A stretch of DNA of 64,000 bases, from NCBI RefSeq assembly GCF_005502935.1, contig NZ_SCMP01000009.1:124001-188000 (forward strand), given 5' to 3'. Positions within the stretch are counted from its first letter, which is position 1. Each line of letters starts with the position of its first letter. The position numbers and the translations under genes were made by a program. Of this stretch, positions 1 through 7,930 are shown piece by piece. Origin of the DNA: Pseudomonas sp. 2FG (lineage in GTDB: Bacteria; Pseudomonadota; Gammaproteobacteria; Pseudomonadales; Pseudomonadaceae). The notes under the pieces are model-generated. The model saw only the letters and a program-made list of their open reading frames with translations. It was not told where the DNA came from and did no database searches.

Positions 1-506
1 GGAGGGGAAATTGTTTGCGCCGGACGGTTGCGGTCATAAAGCCCGAGGCTCAGCCGTGCCACCGCCAGGATTCACGACAAGCCAAGGACGCAACGGGCCG
101 AACTCCCCCGAAAGGAAACAGGGCCGACTCGGTATCCCTGCGTGACGGCTTCACCGGCTTGCACTCTGACGCGGGCAAGGCCAACACCCCGACGACGGGC
201 AAGAACGCCCTTGCCGCAGCCTGCGGCAACAGGCTGAGGCGTGGGCTGGAAGCGCCATAGCAAGGCCGTGCGGCATGTCCGTGGCCCATCCTTCGTGACC
301 TGGCACAACGAACCACCAGCGTCGAGGGCGGTGCGCGCACGCACAACCTGTCGCAGCAAACCGAAGCGTGCCTCCATCGCGCCCCGTCCGTTGCGGCGGG
401 ACGCCATCAAAAGCCCTGCGCTAGCGGGCACCGATTGCCGTGCCGCGCCAGGCACTGGCGCGCCACCTCGTGTGTGGCTCAGCAGAAAACGGTCAAAGAG
501 AGACAC
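1..506. other. Island DNA without a supported gene
   Basis: This GC-rich stretch is open in several frames on both strands, but none of the products has a recognisable domain, a convincing ribosome-binding site or normal protein composition, so I call no gene. A perfect inverted repeat, TTGCCGCAG/CTGCGGCAA, lies at about 211-229. The composition and lack of genes recall the long leaders found in front of other genes of this island (5784-6054 and 7621-7857), but I see no clear sequence match to them. It may be a leader or a decayed region of the mobile element. Confidence 0.4.
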
Positions 507-1811
507 TCAGCAAGATAACCAAACATCAATTAGCTTCTGAGCTTTCTGTTTATCAACCAATGGCGATGAGTGAGGCCGAGCCGTGATAATAGAGCGCAGC
601 TGATCTGGCGTTATACAATCGAATGTAGCCCCCACATCCAATCCATATCCATTTTCTAGCTCAAATTTCATAGCTCTCACAACGCTAGAACATTCGATGC
701 ATGCTTTTCTTATACCTTTCCAAGCAGCGCTAGCTTGGGTTGGCGGGTAAGTTTGAAAGGCAACCTTCCCCTTCATAAATTTAACGACCTCAAACTTTGA
801 CCGTTCGCAAACCGGGCATTCCCAAGAGCCCTCTAGCTCGCTCCACATCTGCGCACACCCTGGCAACGACAATAACATCGCCAAGTAATTCTCCGGAGGG
901 ACGCTCCCTACAGGTTTACTTTCCGTACGCCATCGACTCCAGTTAGCCTGGTGAACAATGTTGTTTCTCGCCATCTCGCGACTGAATGCCTCAGCGTCCA
1001 CCAATTCCAAGCCACCATATCTATGATGCCCATTTGACAGTGTTGGAACAGCAGCTATTCCGACTGGATATCTTTCATACCAATAATCTTGTAGAACCGC
1101 CGCTTCGGCAACTTGGTAAACCAGTTTCATCCTCGCCACATAAGCTGGCCGAACGAGCTGCCACAGCGCCATCACCTTTGACTCATCCACACCATGTGAA
1201 ACATGTTTGCCCACGTTAATAAATTGCCGAATTTGCCCAATGGAGAAGGATTGCCACTCAACGCGGCACCCTTTGTCCGACAGAATTTTTTTTGCCGCCG
1301 CATCAGAGTTATTACAATCCTCACAAATTAAAATCCGAGCATAAGATGAAAATGCTGGAGCCATTCGCTCAATCATCGCCAGCCCAGTACTTGTTGGATT
1401 TTCAGCACCACTCACAACAAAAACCTTATTAAACGCAGCCTTAAGCGCATCTTCCATGTGATCGTGATGCTCAACTAACTTCGCAAGTATTTGGCCTTTA
1501 CTTCCAACCCTAGATATATCAAATTTGCCCCTTTCACAACATGGACACTTCCAGTACTGAGAGGTTTCTACCCAATTTCTATTCATCTCAAAAAGCTCTG
1601 CCCCATGGCGCTTTTTTATTTCACAAGACAAAGGCGACTCAACACCATCAAGCAAATCGAGCGTTCCATCATTTATACATTTGACTGCCAAACTCAACGC
1701 AGTAGCTCTTTCTTCCCGAACGCGCTCATGATAATCCTCGCTCTTTTCTGCCCAGGCCGCTAAAGCGTTAGGCTGCCTACCTAGACTGGCCCTTTCTTCG
1801 ATTTCCGCCAC
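507..1811 (-). CDS. HNH-like zinc-motif protein of unknown role (island cargo)
   Basis: The product is about 434 residues. I place the start at the GTG at 1811, because the purine-rich AAGGAG lies just upstream; a TTG at 1829 would put that site inside the gene. Near residue 90 there is KCPCCERGKFD, about 23 residues later HHDH, and about 45 residues later CEDCNN. This CxxC / HH-D-H / CxxCN order is the layout of HNH (McrA-like) nucleases. A second, weaker CPVCERSKF and CIECSS pair lies near the C-terminus, so the protein may be an internal duplication. It is clearly richer in A and T than its neighbours, which suggests recent transfer. A nuclease role in defence or mobility is inference from the motif; no partner gene is visible. 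Confidence 0.7.
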   Translation of the reverse strand: MAEIEERASLGRQPNALAAWAEKSEDYHERVREERATALSLAVKCINDGTLDLLDGVESPLSCEIKKRHGAELFEMNRNWVETSQYWKCPCCERGKFDISRVGSKGQILAKLVEHHDHMEDALKAAFNKVFVVSGAENPTSTGLAMIERMAPAFSSYARILICEDCNNSDAAAKKILSDKGCRVEWQSFSIGQIRQFINVGKHVSHGVDESKVMALWQLVRPAYVARMKLVYQVAEAAVLQDYWYERYPVGIAAVPTLSNGHHRYGGLELVDAEAFSREMARNNIVHQANWSRWRTESKPVGSVPPENYLAMLLSLPGCAQMWSELEGSWECPVCERSKFEVVKFMKGKVAFQTYPPTQASAAWKGIRKACIECSSVVRAMKFELENGYGLDVGATFDCITPDQLRSIITARPHSSPLVDKQKAQKLIDVWLSC

Positions 1812-2075
1812 GCCTATACTCTCCTTCAAGAATTAATCCGCCACACTCAAATGCCATTTTATCGATTGATTTTCGCGTTTAGCCTATTGATACCGCTCAC
1901 GGATAACCGCCCTGTCGAAAGCGGCAACATATGTGCCTTATCGGGCCCCTTGCATACCAACCTGCGTCAGGGCTCTGCAGCTTTCTGCACGCTGCTATCG
2001 CAGCATTATGGGATAGACCATGATCACCATCGCTCAGGCCGCCAATCCTTTTGAGACGAACATATCTACCGTAGA

Positions 2076-2309
2076 ATGCTGCCGCCCTTCCCCCTGCTCA
2101 ATGAGACGCCTGTGAACCTCACTGACGCGACGATAGCGCTACTGCTCGCAGCCAAGATTCATGGCACGGATGCGGCGGTGCAAGCCACCGCCAAGCGTTG
2201 TTCCCAGCGCCTCTCCCGCAGCAAACGCGACCTCATGTTTACTGTCGTAAACAGTCGCGAGCCTCTGAAGCTCGTCGAGCACATCGCCCAGAATCTGGAT
2301 CTGGAATAG
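2076..2309 (+). CDS. Small hypothetical protein
   Basis: A possible 77-residue product with a helical core (TDATIALLLAAKIHG) and a C-terminal part containing REPLKLVEHIAQNLDLE. I do not recognise it. No good ribosome-binding site precedes the ATG at 2076, and a GTG at 2112 is an alternative start. Another frame opens with an ATG at 2019 and would encode a protein-like N-terminus (MITIAQAANPFETN) before stopping at about 2114, so this could be a frameshifted remnant of one longer gene. Confidence 0.35.
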   Translation: MLPPFPLLNETPVNLTDATIALLLAAKIHGTDAAVQATAKRCSQRLSRSKRDLMFTVVNSREPLKLVEHIAQNLDLE

Positions 2310-2403
2310 CACCCAGAATCCGCGTCAGACGGCTGATGGCCTCGGTGCAGTTGCCTGCGCTTGGATGAAACCGGGTGAGGCAGAACCGCCGTGCACGGTT
2401 TGA

Positions 2404-2434
2404 GGCGGCCCCGGCGCAGCGCGTCGGGGCCGCC
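2404..2434. terminator. Strong GC stem-loop between small ORFs
   Basis: A perfect 10-bp inverted repeat (GGCGGCCCCG and CGGGGCCGCC) closes an 11-nt loop. There is no U-run on either side, so it is a transcript-end or processing hairpin rather than a classical intrinsic terminator. Confidence 0.35.
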
Positions 2435-2441
2435 GGCGAGC

Positions 2442-2504
2442 CTACTGCCTAGCCCACCCCACCAGCCAGGGTAGCGGCTGGCGTCGGGCGGTCTTGTCGT
2501 TCAT
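2442..2504 (-). CDS. Possible 20-residue ORF downstream of parB
   Basis: The reading frame encodes MNDKTARRQPLPWLVGWARQ. Its ATG is preceded by GGAG at an 8-nt distance, a better site than chance would usually give, and it follows the parB-like gene in the same direction. Twenty codons are too few to judge, and the product is unfamiliar. Confidence 0.2.
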   Translation of the reverse strand: MNDKTARRQPLPWLVGWARQ

Positions 2505-2530
2505 CGGGGAGACTCCGCTTGCGCAGCAGC

Positions 2531-2552
2531 GCCCCGGCTTTCTTGCCGGGGC
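2531..2552 (-). terminator. Stem-loop just after the parB-like gene
   Basis: GCCCCGGC and GCCGGGGC form an 8-bp stem with a 6-nt loop, 10 nt beyond the parB-like stop codon. No U-run follows, so termination here is only probable. Confidence 0.4.
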
Positions 2553-2562
2553 ACCGAGCGCA

Positions 2563-4596
2563 TCAGGCAGCCAACGTGTGACCGTGTGCCCCGTCGTCGG
2601 CATCCACCGGCTCCAGTTCCGCCGCCACTTCCTGGACTGCCTGCGGCTGCGCACCCTGCTCTGTCCCGAAGACTGCCGGCATCCAGCCAGTGCCTTCGAC
2701 CAGACGTTCAGCCTCGCTGGCAATGTCGGTCTTCTTGAGCTTGACCAACTGGTTGACGTACTTCGGCGCGAACTCGCCCACGGCCTCCAGAATCGCCGCC
2801 TTGGTGATGTGCTGGAAGTAGCCCTCAGCGGTCGGCTTCCACCATGCACCCATCTCTAGTCCCACGGCCTGGGCCAGCTCGATTCCGGGTTGGTACTGCG
2901 TAGCCCGAGGCGTGACCACATCGACGGTCACCGCCACGCACACCGCAAGCAACCGCACCAACTCGTCCTGGGGCATCGCCAGCAGCGCGGCAAACAGCTC
3001 AGCGCCGTCCTGCGGCAGCTGCTCGCTCCAAGCCTGGCGCAGCTCGTGCAGCGCCATGGCGGCGGGCGACTCCGACCAGTCCGGAGCCAGGCTGTCGAGC
3101 CGATCACAGAGGCTCAAGCGCACCCCGAGCGGCATGCCGTCGCGGTGCGGCCCAGCCTGCAGGACGGCTTGCACCATCCCATGTACCAGCGCCGCCAGCG
3201 CGACCTGCGGGTGCCGGGCCACCTCGATCTGCAGCGCCGCCGTACGATGGGCACTCAAACGTTGCGCCAGCCGGTCGGACAGGTTCGCAGCCTTGGGTGG
3301 CTCGGCGACCTCGTCGGCATCGTCGCTCACGCCTTCGCTGCCACCTTGCCCCTGGCGCAACCGCTCCAGGGTACGCAGCGCGTTGGCCTCGGCCTCGCGC
3401 AACAAACCGCGATGAATCAAGACCTCGCCGCTGCGGTCGATCGTAACCACGGCGCCGGCCACGTTGAGCACTTCCGGGGCGTAGCCCTGCAAAGACTCGC
3501 CCAGTGCATGCAGCTCAGCGGTCACCTGCTCGCGGCGCCGCTCCAGACCCGGCACCTTGTCTTCGTCGTCGGCGTCGTAGGCGTCCTCCAGTTCGGCATC
3601 GACCTTTTCCAGCCGGGTTTGCAGTGAGGCGATGCGACTCGCTTCGCGAGCGGTCGGTTCGTGGCGAGTACGCGGCGCGTTTTGGAAGGCTTGCCGATCC
3701 GCGTAGCTGAACTGCGGCACCGCCTCCACCCAGGCCCATCCCTCGGTGCGTACGTCCTCGGCCAGTGATTCAAGCTTGTCGCGCACCAGCGTCTCCAGCA
3801 GCGTGGCATCGGTGAGGTAGGTGCCGCTGTCATCGTCAGCGAACAGGTCGCGGCGGATGCCGCCGCCCGCCGCCGTATAGGCCTCCAGCCCGACGAAGCT
3901 CACCAGCGGATGACGCACATCGATTTCACGCTCCGTCAGGCGCGCCCGCAACGCCGACGCGCCGCGCTGCCAGTCTGGTGCGCCATAGAACGCGGCCTCC
4001 TGAGCGGCATGGTCGTCGGTAATGGTCAGGGCCATCAGTTGCTCCAGGGTGACGCTGCCGGCCCGGTAGTCCGCCATTAAGCGCGGCGAGACGTTCGCCA
4101 ACCTCAAGCGGCGCTGCACCACCAGCGGGGTGACGCCGAAGTCGGCGGCGATGTCCTCCACGGGACGGCCTTCCTTGACCAGCGCGGCAAAGGCCTCGAA
4201 CTGGTCGGCCGGGTGCATCTGCTCGCGCAGCAGGTTTTCGGCGAGGCTGACGGTACGGGCCGAGGCGTCAGGCACCAGCAGGCACGGCACCTCGAAATCG
4301 GCGGCCAGGCATTTCTTCTTCGCCAGTAGCTTCAAGGCGGTCAGGCGGCGGTCGCCGGCCACCACCTCGTAATGCTCGCCATCGGCGGCGAGGATGACGA
4401 CGAGGTTTTGCAGCAGGCCAATACGGGAAATGCTCGCGGCCAGCTCGTCGATGGACAGGCGCGGCGTGGTGCGCGCATTGCGTTTGGAGCGACGCGGCAG
4501 CAACTGCGCGAGCGGCAGCAACAGCAGGTTCTTGGTCGGGTCGGCCACTTGCAGGGCGGACACGCTGACAGCTTCGGTGGGGATGATCGCGTTCAT
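2563..4596 (-). CDS. ParB/RepB/Spo0J-family partition-like protein
   Basis: A 677-residue protein, much longer than chromosomal ParB (about 290). The start is the ATG at 4596, with GGAG 8 nt upstream; the frame is open further up, but that stretch is untranslated leader. Residues of roughly 25-120 form the ParB N-terminal domain: LSIDELAASISRIGLLQNLVV followed by YEVVAGDRRLTALK, the counterpart of the GERR nucleotide-binding motif. Next comes SLAENLLREQMHPADQFEAF and a helix-turn-helix region (IAADFGVTPLVVQRRL). The remaining 450 or so residues are specific to mobile-element versions, with an acidic, helical middle. In integrative conjugative elements such genes sit beside DUF932 and radC genes, as here. 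A role in element maintenance is likely; a cognate ParA is not in the window. Confidence 0.85.
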   Translation of the reverse strand: MNAIIPTEAVSVSALQVADPTKNLLLLPLAQLLPRRSKRNARTTPRLSIDELAASISRIGLLQNLVVILAADGEHYEVVAGDRRLTALKLLAKKKCLAADFEVPCLLVPDASARTVSLAENLLREQMHPADQFEAFAALVKEGRPVEDIAADFGVTPLVVQRRLRLANVSPRLMADYRAGSVTLEQLMALTITDDHAAQEAAFYGAPDWQRGASALRARLTEREIDVRHPLVSFVGLEAYTAAGGGIRRDLFADDDSGTYLTDATLLETLVRDKLESLAEDVRTEGWAWVEAVPQFSYADRQAFQNAPRTRHEPTAREASRIASLQTRLEKVDAELEDAYDADDEDKVPGLERRREQVTAELHALGESLQGYAPEVLNVAGAVVTIDRSGEVLIHRGLLREAEANALRTLERLRQGQGGSEGVSDDADEVAEPPKAANLSDRLAQRLSAHRTAALQIEVARHPQVALAALVHGMVQAVLQAGPHRDGMPLGVRLSLCDRLDSLAPDWSESPAAMALHELRQAWSEQLPQDGAELFAALLAMPQDELVRLLAVCVAVTVDVVTPRATQYQPGIELAQAVGLEMGAWWKPTAEGYFQHITKAAILEAVGEFAPKYVNQLVKLKKTDIASEAERLVEGTGWMPAVFGTEQGAQPQAVQEVAAELEPVDADDGAHGHTLAA

Positions 4597-4676
4597 GGTG
4601 GTAGCTCCATTCAAGGGATAACGACTGCGGTTGAAATGGAGGGGCCGTACAGCTGACAGCCACCTCCGGATGGGGG

Positions 4677-5507
4677 TCAGGCTTTCAACTGGCGCAGGCC
4701 ATCGGCCAGCAGCCACAGGGCGCGGTTCAGGCGCAGGTCTTGGTCGATGCCCTGCACGGGGCGGGTGCGCTGGCGGCGCCCGTTGCCGCCGCGCCCGGCC
4801 AGACCGCCGCGAATGAGGTTTTCCTGGGTGCGGTTGAACACGCTCCACAGGTCGGCCCGGTTGTCGTCGAGGCGGCGTGCGGCCAGCACCTGCCGTTCGG
4901 TGATCGGTGCCGGCTTGCCGGGGTCGTCGTACTTGAGGGCGAGTGCGGCACGGGCAAAGACTTCGGCCTCGCCGCCGTCCAGGGTGACAGCGCGCATGGC
5001 CTCGCGGGACGCCTGCGCCTGCTCGAAACCGTGCAGCACCTCGTAGGCGCCCTCGATCACCTGGGCGGCTACGTCGCCCTTGTGCGGCGCGCGCACGTCC
5101 GCCACGGTGTCACCGCAAACCAGACCGTTCTGGCAGACAAAGCGGAACATGCCGGCCAGCATCTGGTAGCTGCTGGTGCCGTCGTGCGAATTCAGCAGGA
5201 TGATTTCGTTGGCCTCGCCCCGGGCGTCGATCTGGCTGGAGTGGCGCAGGCGGATCATGTGCTTGGTAAAGTCTCGCCGGTCGTCCCGGCGCACCCGGGT
5301 CTGGCACACCATGAAGGGCTCGAAGCCCTCGCCACGCAGCTCCTGCAACACGGTCGCAGTCGGGATGTAGCTGTAGCGCTCGGAGCGACTTTCGTGTGGC
5401 GCCTCGGCGAAGATGGACGGGGCCACGGCGCGAATCTGCACATCCGACAAGGGAGATTCCGAGCGCAGCACCGGGGAGCGGTACGAAAAGTTGGAAGCAA
5501 GTTGCAT
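4677..5507 (-). CDS. DUF932 family mobile-element protein
   Basis: A 276-residue protein with the features of DUF932 (YfjQ/YkfF-like) proteins: an N-terminal SYIPTATVLQELRGEGFEPF segment, then HMIRLRH, then EIILLNSHDGTSSYQM and FRFVCQNGLVCGD. The biochemical role of the family is unknown; its members are typical of plasmids, prophages and conjugative elements. The ATG at 5507 has AGGAG 8 nt upstream. The parB-like gene starts 80 bp downstream in the same direction, so the two probably form an operon. The leader upstream is long (see 5508-5783). The C-terminus is arginine- and glycine-rich (GRGGNGRRQRTR), which could contact nucleic acid. Confidence 0.85.
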   Translation of the reverse strand: MQLASNFSYRSPVLRSESPLSDVQIRAVAPSIFAEAPHESRSERYSYIPTATVLQELRGEGFEPFMVCQTRVRRDDRRDFTKHMIRLRHSSQIDARGEANEIILLNSHDGTSSYQMLAGMFRFVCQNGLVCGDTVADVRAPHKGDVAAQVIEGAYEVLHGFEQAQASREAMRAVTLDGGEAEVFARAALALKYDDPGKPAPITERQVLAARRLDDNRADLWSVFNRTQENLIRGGLAGRGGNGRRQRTRPVQGIDQDLRLNRALWLLADGLRQLKA

Positions 5508-5783
5508 GGTCGTTCTCCTGACAAGGATTGGCTGTCGAAAACCACCACCGGATTCCTAGATTCGGAGCCCGCTTTCGGCTCTTCCGGTGGGGGCGGCGCG
5601 AAGACCTGGGCTAGCCTCGTTGCCACCGTCTTTCCTGAGTTCATCGCCCGCGACGGTCAGGAGCGCGCGGACAGGCGCCGTCAAGGAGGCAAGCGCCGGG
5701 TGGGTGCGGCCCGCAGGCGCAGCCGAGGACACGGCCCGGCGCGCCTTGATGGCCCAAGACCGCGCGCTACAGTCGCGACAAGG
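5508..5783 (-). promoter_or_regulatory. Long leader of the DUF932-parB operon
   Basis: About 275 bp of non-coding, GC-rich DNA lie between the DUF932 start and the divergent leader at 5784. Read on the minus strand, 5645-5626 (GATGAACTCAGGAAAGACGG) closely matches plus-strand 5784-5804 in the next leader, so the divergent pair carries related elements back to back. The last bases before the ATG (AGGAGAACGACC) resemble those before radC (CGGAGCACGACC). A shared leader regulation is inferred. Confidence 0.4.
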
Positions 5784-6054
5784 TGATGAAGTCAGGGAAA
5801 GGCGGATCGACAGGCAATGGCCGCAGCATGGGCGACGGCCCCACGCAAGCGCAGCGCGCAGGCCCAGATTCACGAAGCCGGGCCGTAGGCATCAGCCGAG
5901 CACAGCGAGGGAACGATGGAAGCCCAAGGGGGCGAGACTCTCGCAGCGAGGCTCGCTGCACAGCACGACAGCGCGCCCGGCCACGGGCTGGGGATGCCCA
6001 AACAACAGGAAGTACCTGAGAGCCGGTCAAGCAATGTGGTCTGGGGTACCGACA
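5784..6054 (+). ncRNA. Repeated leader element, copy A (possible radC-motif RNA)
   Basis: This non-coding stretch ends about 50 bp before the 6108 start codon. Its 3' part, 5915-6054, aligns almost end to end with 7717-7857. Shared blocks, in order: GATGGAAGCC, GGGGCGAGAC, GCACGACAGCGCG, CCGGCCA, CTGAGA and GGGTACCGACA, with length kept while the bases between them vary. That pattern suggests a structured RNA in the 5' leader. Conserved leader structures in front of radC and other mobile-element genes have been described as the radC motif; I name it from memory and have not folded or searched it. Confidence 0.5.
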
Positions 6055-6107
6055 CACCCGCCGGGGTCAAATAGGCTGCAAAGCGCCTTCAACATAAGGG
6101 ACGACAC

Positions 6108-6917
6108 ATGCGTACCATGCATACCACCAACCCGCAGCAAGCCTGCGAGAACATCCTGAGCGACGAAAAGCGCTACAACACCGAGCACAACATCCTGCCC
6201 AGCGAGAATGCTGTTATCGATCGCCTGCTCGCTCGCAACCTCGAGCTGAAACAGGCCTACGACGAACTGCACGAAAAGCTGTCCCCGCAGCCGCCGGCAC
6301 TCAGGGTGTTCCTGGGCCTTTTGCTGAGTACCGCAGCCTTTTGGAACCCGGAGAAGATCGCCAAGTCCCGCGACCAACGGAGCGAACTCGCAGATACCAA
6401 CCGAGAGATCGCGCAGAAGGCCGAAGAGTTGGCGCAGCTGCTGGAGCACCGCTCCCGACTGCATGACACATCTGGGTTCCGCAGCCACACCCACTACCAC
6501 GTTTGCGACGTGATCGAGGCGGCGGCCAGGAGCCACCCTCTCTTCAATACCTTTGTGAAGGAACACCTGGACGCCCTCTGTGGCCAGTTCGACCTGAAAT
6601 ACTGGCCCTCGCTGGATCAGCTCTTTCGGGCGGTGGCCACGGACGCGGTAAGTGCCACCCTGGTAGCCACGGACCCGCTGACCCTGGCTGCGACGGCAGC
6701 AGCGCGTCCATCGCGGGCCGACTTCTTCAAGGCACTGTTCGCCGCCATCGAGGAGAACAGCGCGTCTCACCATGGACAGTTGCCCGAAGGTTTCCGGCTC
6801 ACCGATGGCACGTTGGCCTCATTGGCGAACTGCGCGCTGGACCTGGGGCCGGACGAACTGACAGACAGCGCCTATGTGAAACGACTTCGCCAGCGCGAAC
6901 GCCATGGCGACAAGTGA
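6108..6917 (+). CDS. Hypothetical island protein, 269 residues
   Basis: I do not recognise this protein. It is soluble and mostly helical. The first 60 residues are rich in Asn, Glu and Leu, residues 65-80 form a short hydrophobic segment (ALRVFLGLLLSTAAFW), and residues 85-115 look like a coiled coil (SELADTNREIAQKAEELAQLLEH). The C-terminal half has alternating Ala- and Leu-rich helices. The ATG at 6108 is preceded by AAGGGA at 8 nt; a second ATG at 6117 lacks a better site. It faces radC across a terminator and has the repeated leader element upstream, so it probably belongs to the element's own regulon rather than being random cargo. Confidence 0.7.
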   Translation: MRTMHTTNPQQACENILSDEKRYNTEHNILPSENAVIDRLLARNLELKQAYDELHEKLSPQPPALRVFLGLLLSTAAFWNPEKIAKSRDQRSELADTNREIAQKAEELAQLLEHRSRLHDTSGFRSHTHYHVCDVIEAAARSHPLFNTFVKEHLDALCGQFDLKYWPSLDQLFRAVATDAVSATLVATDPLTLAATAAARPSRADFFKALFAAIEENSASHHGQLPEGFRLTDGTLASLANCALDLGPDELTDSAYVKRLRQRERHGDK

Positions 6918-6946
6918 TGCCGTGCCGGCCGCATTCGGCGGCGCAG

Positions 6947-6969
6947 CAAAAAGGGGGCCGAAGCCCCCT
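6947..6969 (-). terminator. Intrinsic terminator of radC
   Basis: On the minus strand a 7-bp stem (AGGGGGC and GCCCCCT, TTCG loop) is followed at once by five T. It lies between the converging 6108 gene and radC, and for the plus-strand gene it has no U-run. Confidence 0.75.
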
Positions 6970-6973
6970 GCGG

Positions 6974-7483
6974 CTAGAGCAGCCCCTGCTCCGCAAATGA
7001 CGTAGTGGCCTCACCGCCCACGATGATGTGGTCCAGCGTGCGCACCTCCACTAGCGCCAGGGCCTCCTTGAGGCGCTGGGTCAGCACCTTGTCCGCCTGG
7101 CTTGGCTCTGGATTTCCGCTCGGATGGTTGTGCGAGAAGATCACCGCCGCTGCGTTGACTCGCAATGCCTCCTTCACCACTTCGCGCGGATACACCGAAG
7201 CCTGGTCGATGGTGCCGCGAAACAACTCCACGTACTCGAGCAGCCGATGCTGACTGTCGAGGAACAGTGCCGCGAACACCTCGTGCTCGAAACCGACCAG
7301 CTTGGTGCGCAGGTAGTCCTTGACCAGCTCCGGCGCAGTGAACAGCGCCCCGCGGGAGTGTTTCTGGTCGATGACCTGGCGCGCCACGCTCAGAATCTGA
7401 TCCACGGACGCTGGCAGGTAGCGTCCCTGTGCGTCACGCACCAGCAGCATGGAATCGAACGAGGAAAAGGAAAGTTGCGACAT
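6974..7483 (-). CDS. radC: RadC-family JAB/MPN-domain protein
   Basis: A 169-residue protein, the short mobile-element form of RadC that lacks the helix-hairpin-helix domain of the 220-residue chromosomal type. Near residue 119 it has the JAMM metal-binding signature HNHPSGNPEPSQAD (two His and an Asp that hold zinc), preceded by VAALFLDSQ-like and VNAAAVIF strands. The family's reaction is unsettled; a metal-dependent hydrolase role is suggested by the JAB fold, and direct involvement in repair is doubtful. Such copies are nearly universal in proteobacterial integrative elements next to DUF932 genes. The ATG at 7483 has GGAG 8 nt upstream. The gene is divergent from the large ATPase gene, with long leaders between them. 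Confidence 0.9.
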   Translation of the reverse strand: MSQLSFSSFDSMLLVRDAQGRYLPASVDQILSVARQVIDQKHSRGALFTAPELVKDYLRTKLVGFEHEVFAALFLDSQHRLLEYVELFRGTIDQASVYPREVVKEALRVNAAAVIFSHNHPSGNPEPSQADKVLTQRLKEALALVEVRTLDHIIVGGEATTSFAEQGLL

Positions 7484-7620
7484 GGTCGTGCTCCGGTTAC
7501 TCGGGCGGAATTGCCCGGAACCGGCGCCAGCACGGCGCAGCGCAGCTGTCAGGGGTCAACGACGGCCGCCAGGACGCCAGCGCGCCATGCACGCGCAGCC
7601 CTTGACGGCGAGAACGCCGT

Positions 7621-7857
7621 GATACGGTGAAGGGAACAGCAAGACCGCCCCCACTCCACCCATGCCACGGATCGGCAAGCGGAGCGCGCAGTCCCTCAAG
7701 GGCCGGAGACGTCAGCGATGGAAGCCGAAGGGGCGAGACGCCAACGGCGGCTCGATGCAAAGCACGACAGCGCGACCGGCCATTTCACAGCCGGGGACGC
7801 CCTGATCGCCGGAGGTATCTGAGAACCCGAAGGGCATCAACAGCTAGGGTACCGACA
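7621..7857 (+). ncRNA. Repeated leader element, copy B (possible radC-motif RNA)
   Basis: The second copy of the leader described at 5784-6054. The 141 bases 7717-7857 align with 5915-6054, including GATGGAAGCC, GGGGCGAGAC, GCACGACAGCGCG, CCGGCCA, CTGAGA and GGGTACCGACA. It ends about 73 bp before the ATPase gene. The 5' part (GATACGGTGAAGGGAACAGC) is weakly similar to the start of copy A. The remaining DNA, 7484-7620, is the GC-rich leader of radC on the other strand, with no gene. Confidence 0.5.
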
Positions 7858-7930
7858 GATGCGTCTTGCCCGGGGGACCCTCGCTTACGCTACGCTTAGC
7901 GCCAAATAGCCAACAACAAGGAGGGGGTGA

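Noticed and set aside
72..506. 144-codon minus-strand frame
   Set aside because: It needs a non-ATG start without a ribosome-binding site and has the Arg/Gly/Ala-rich composition of a chance frame in GC-rich DNA.
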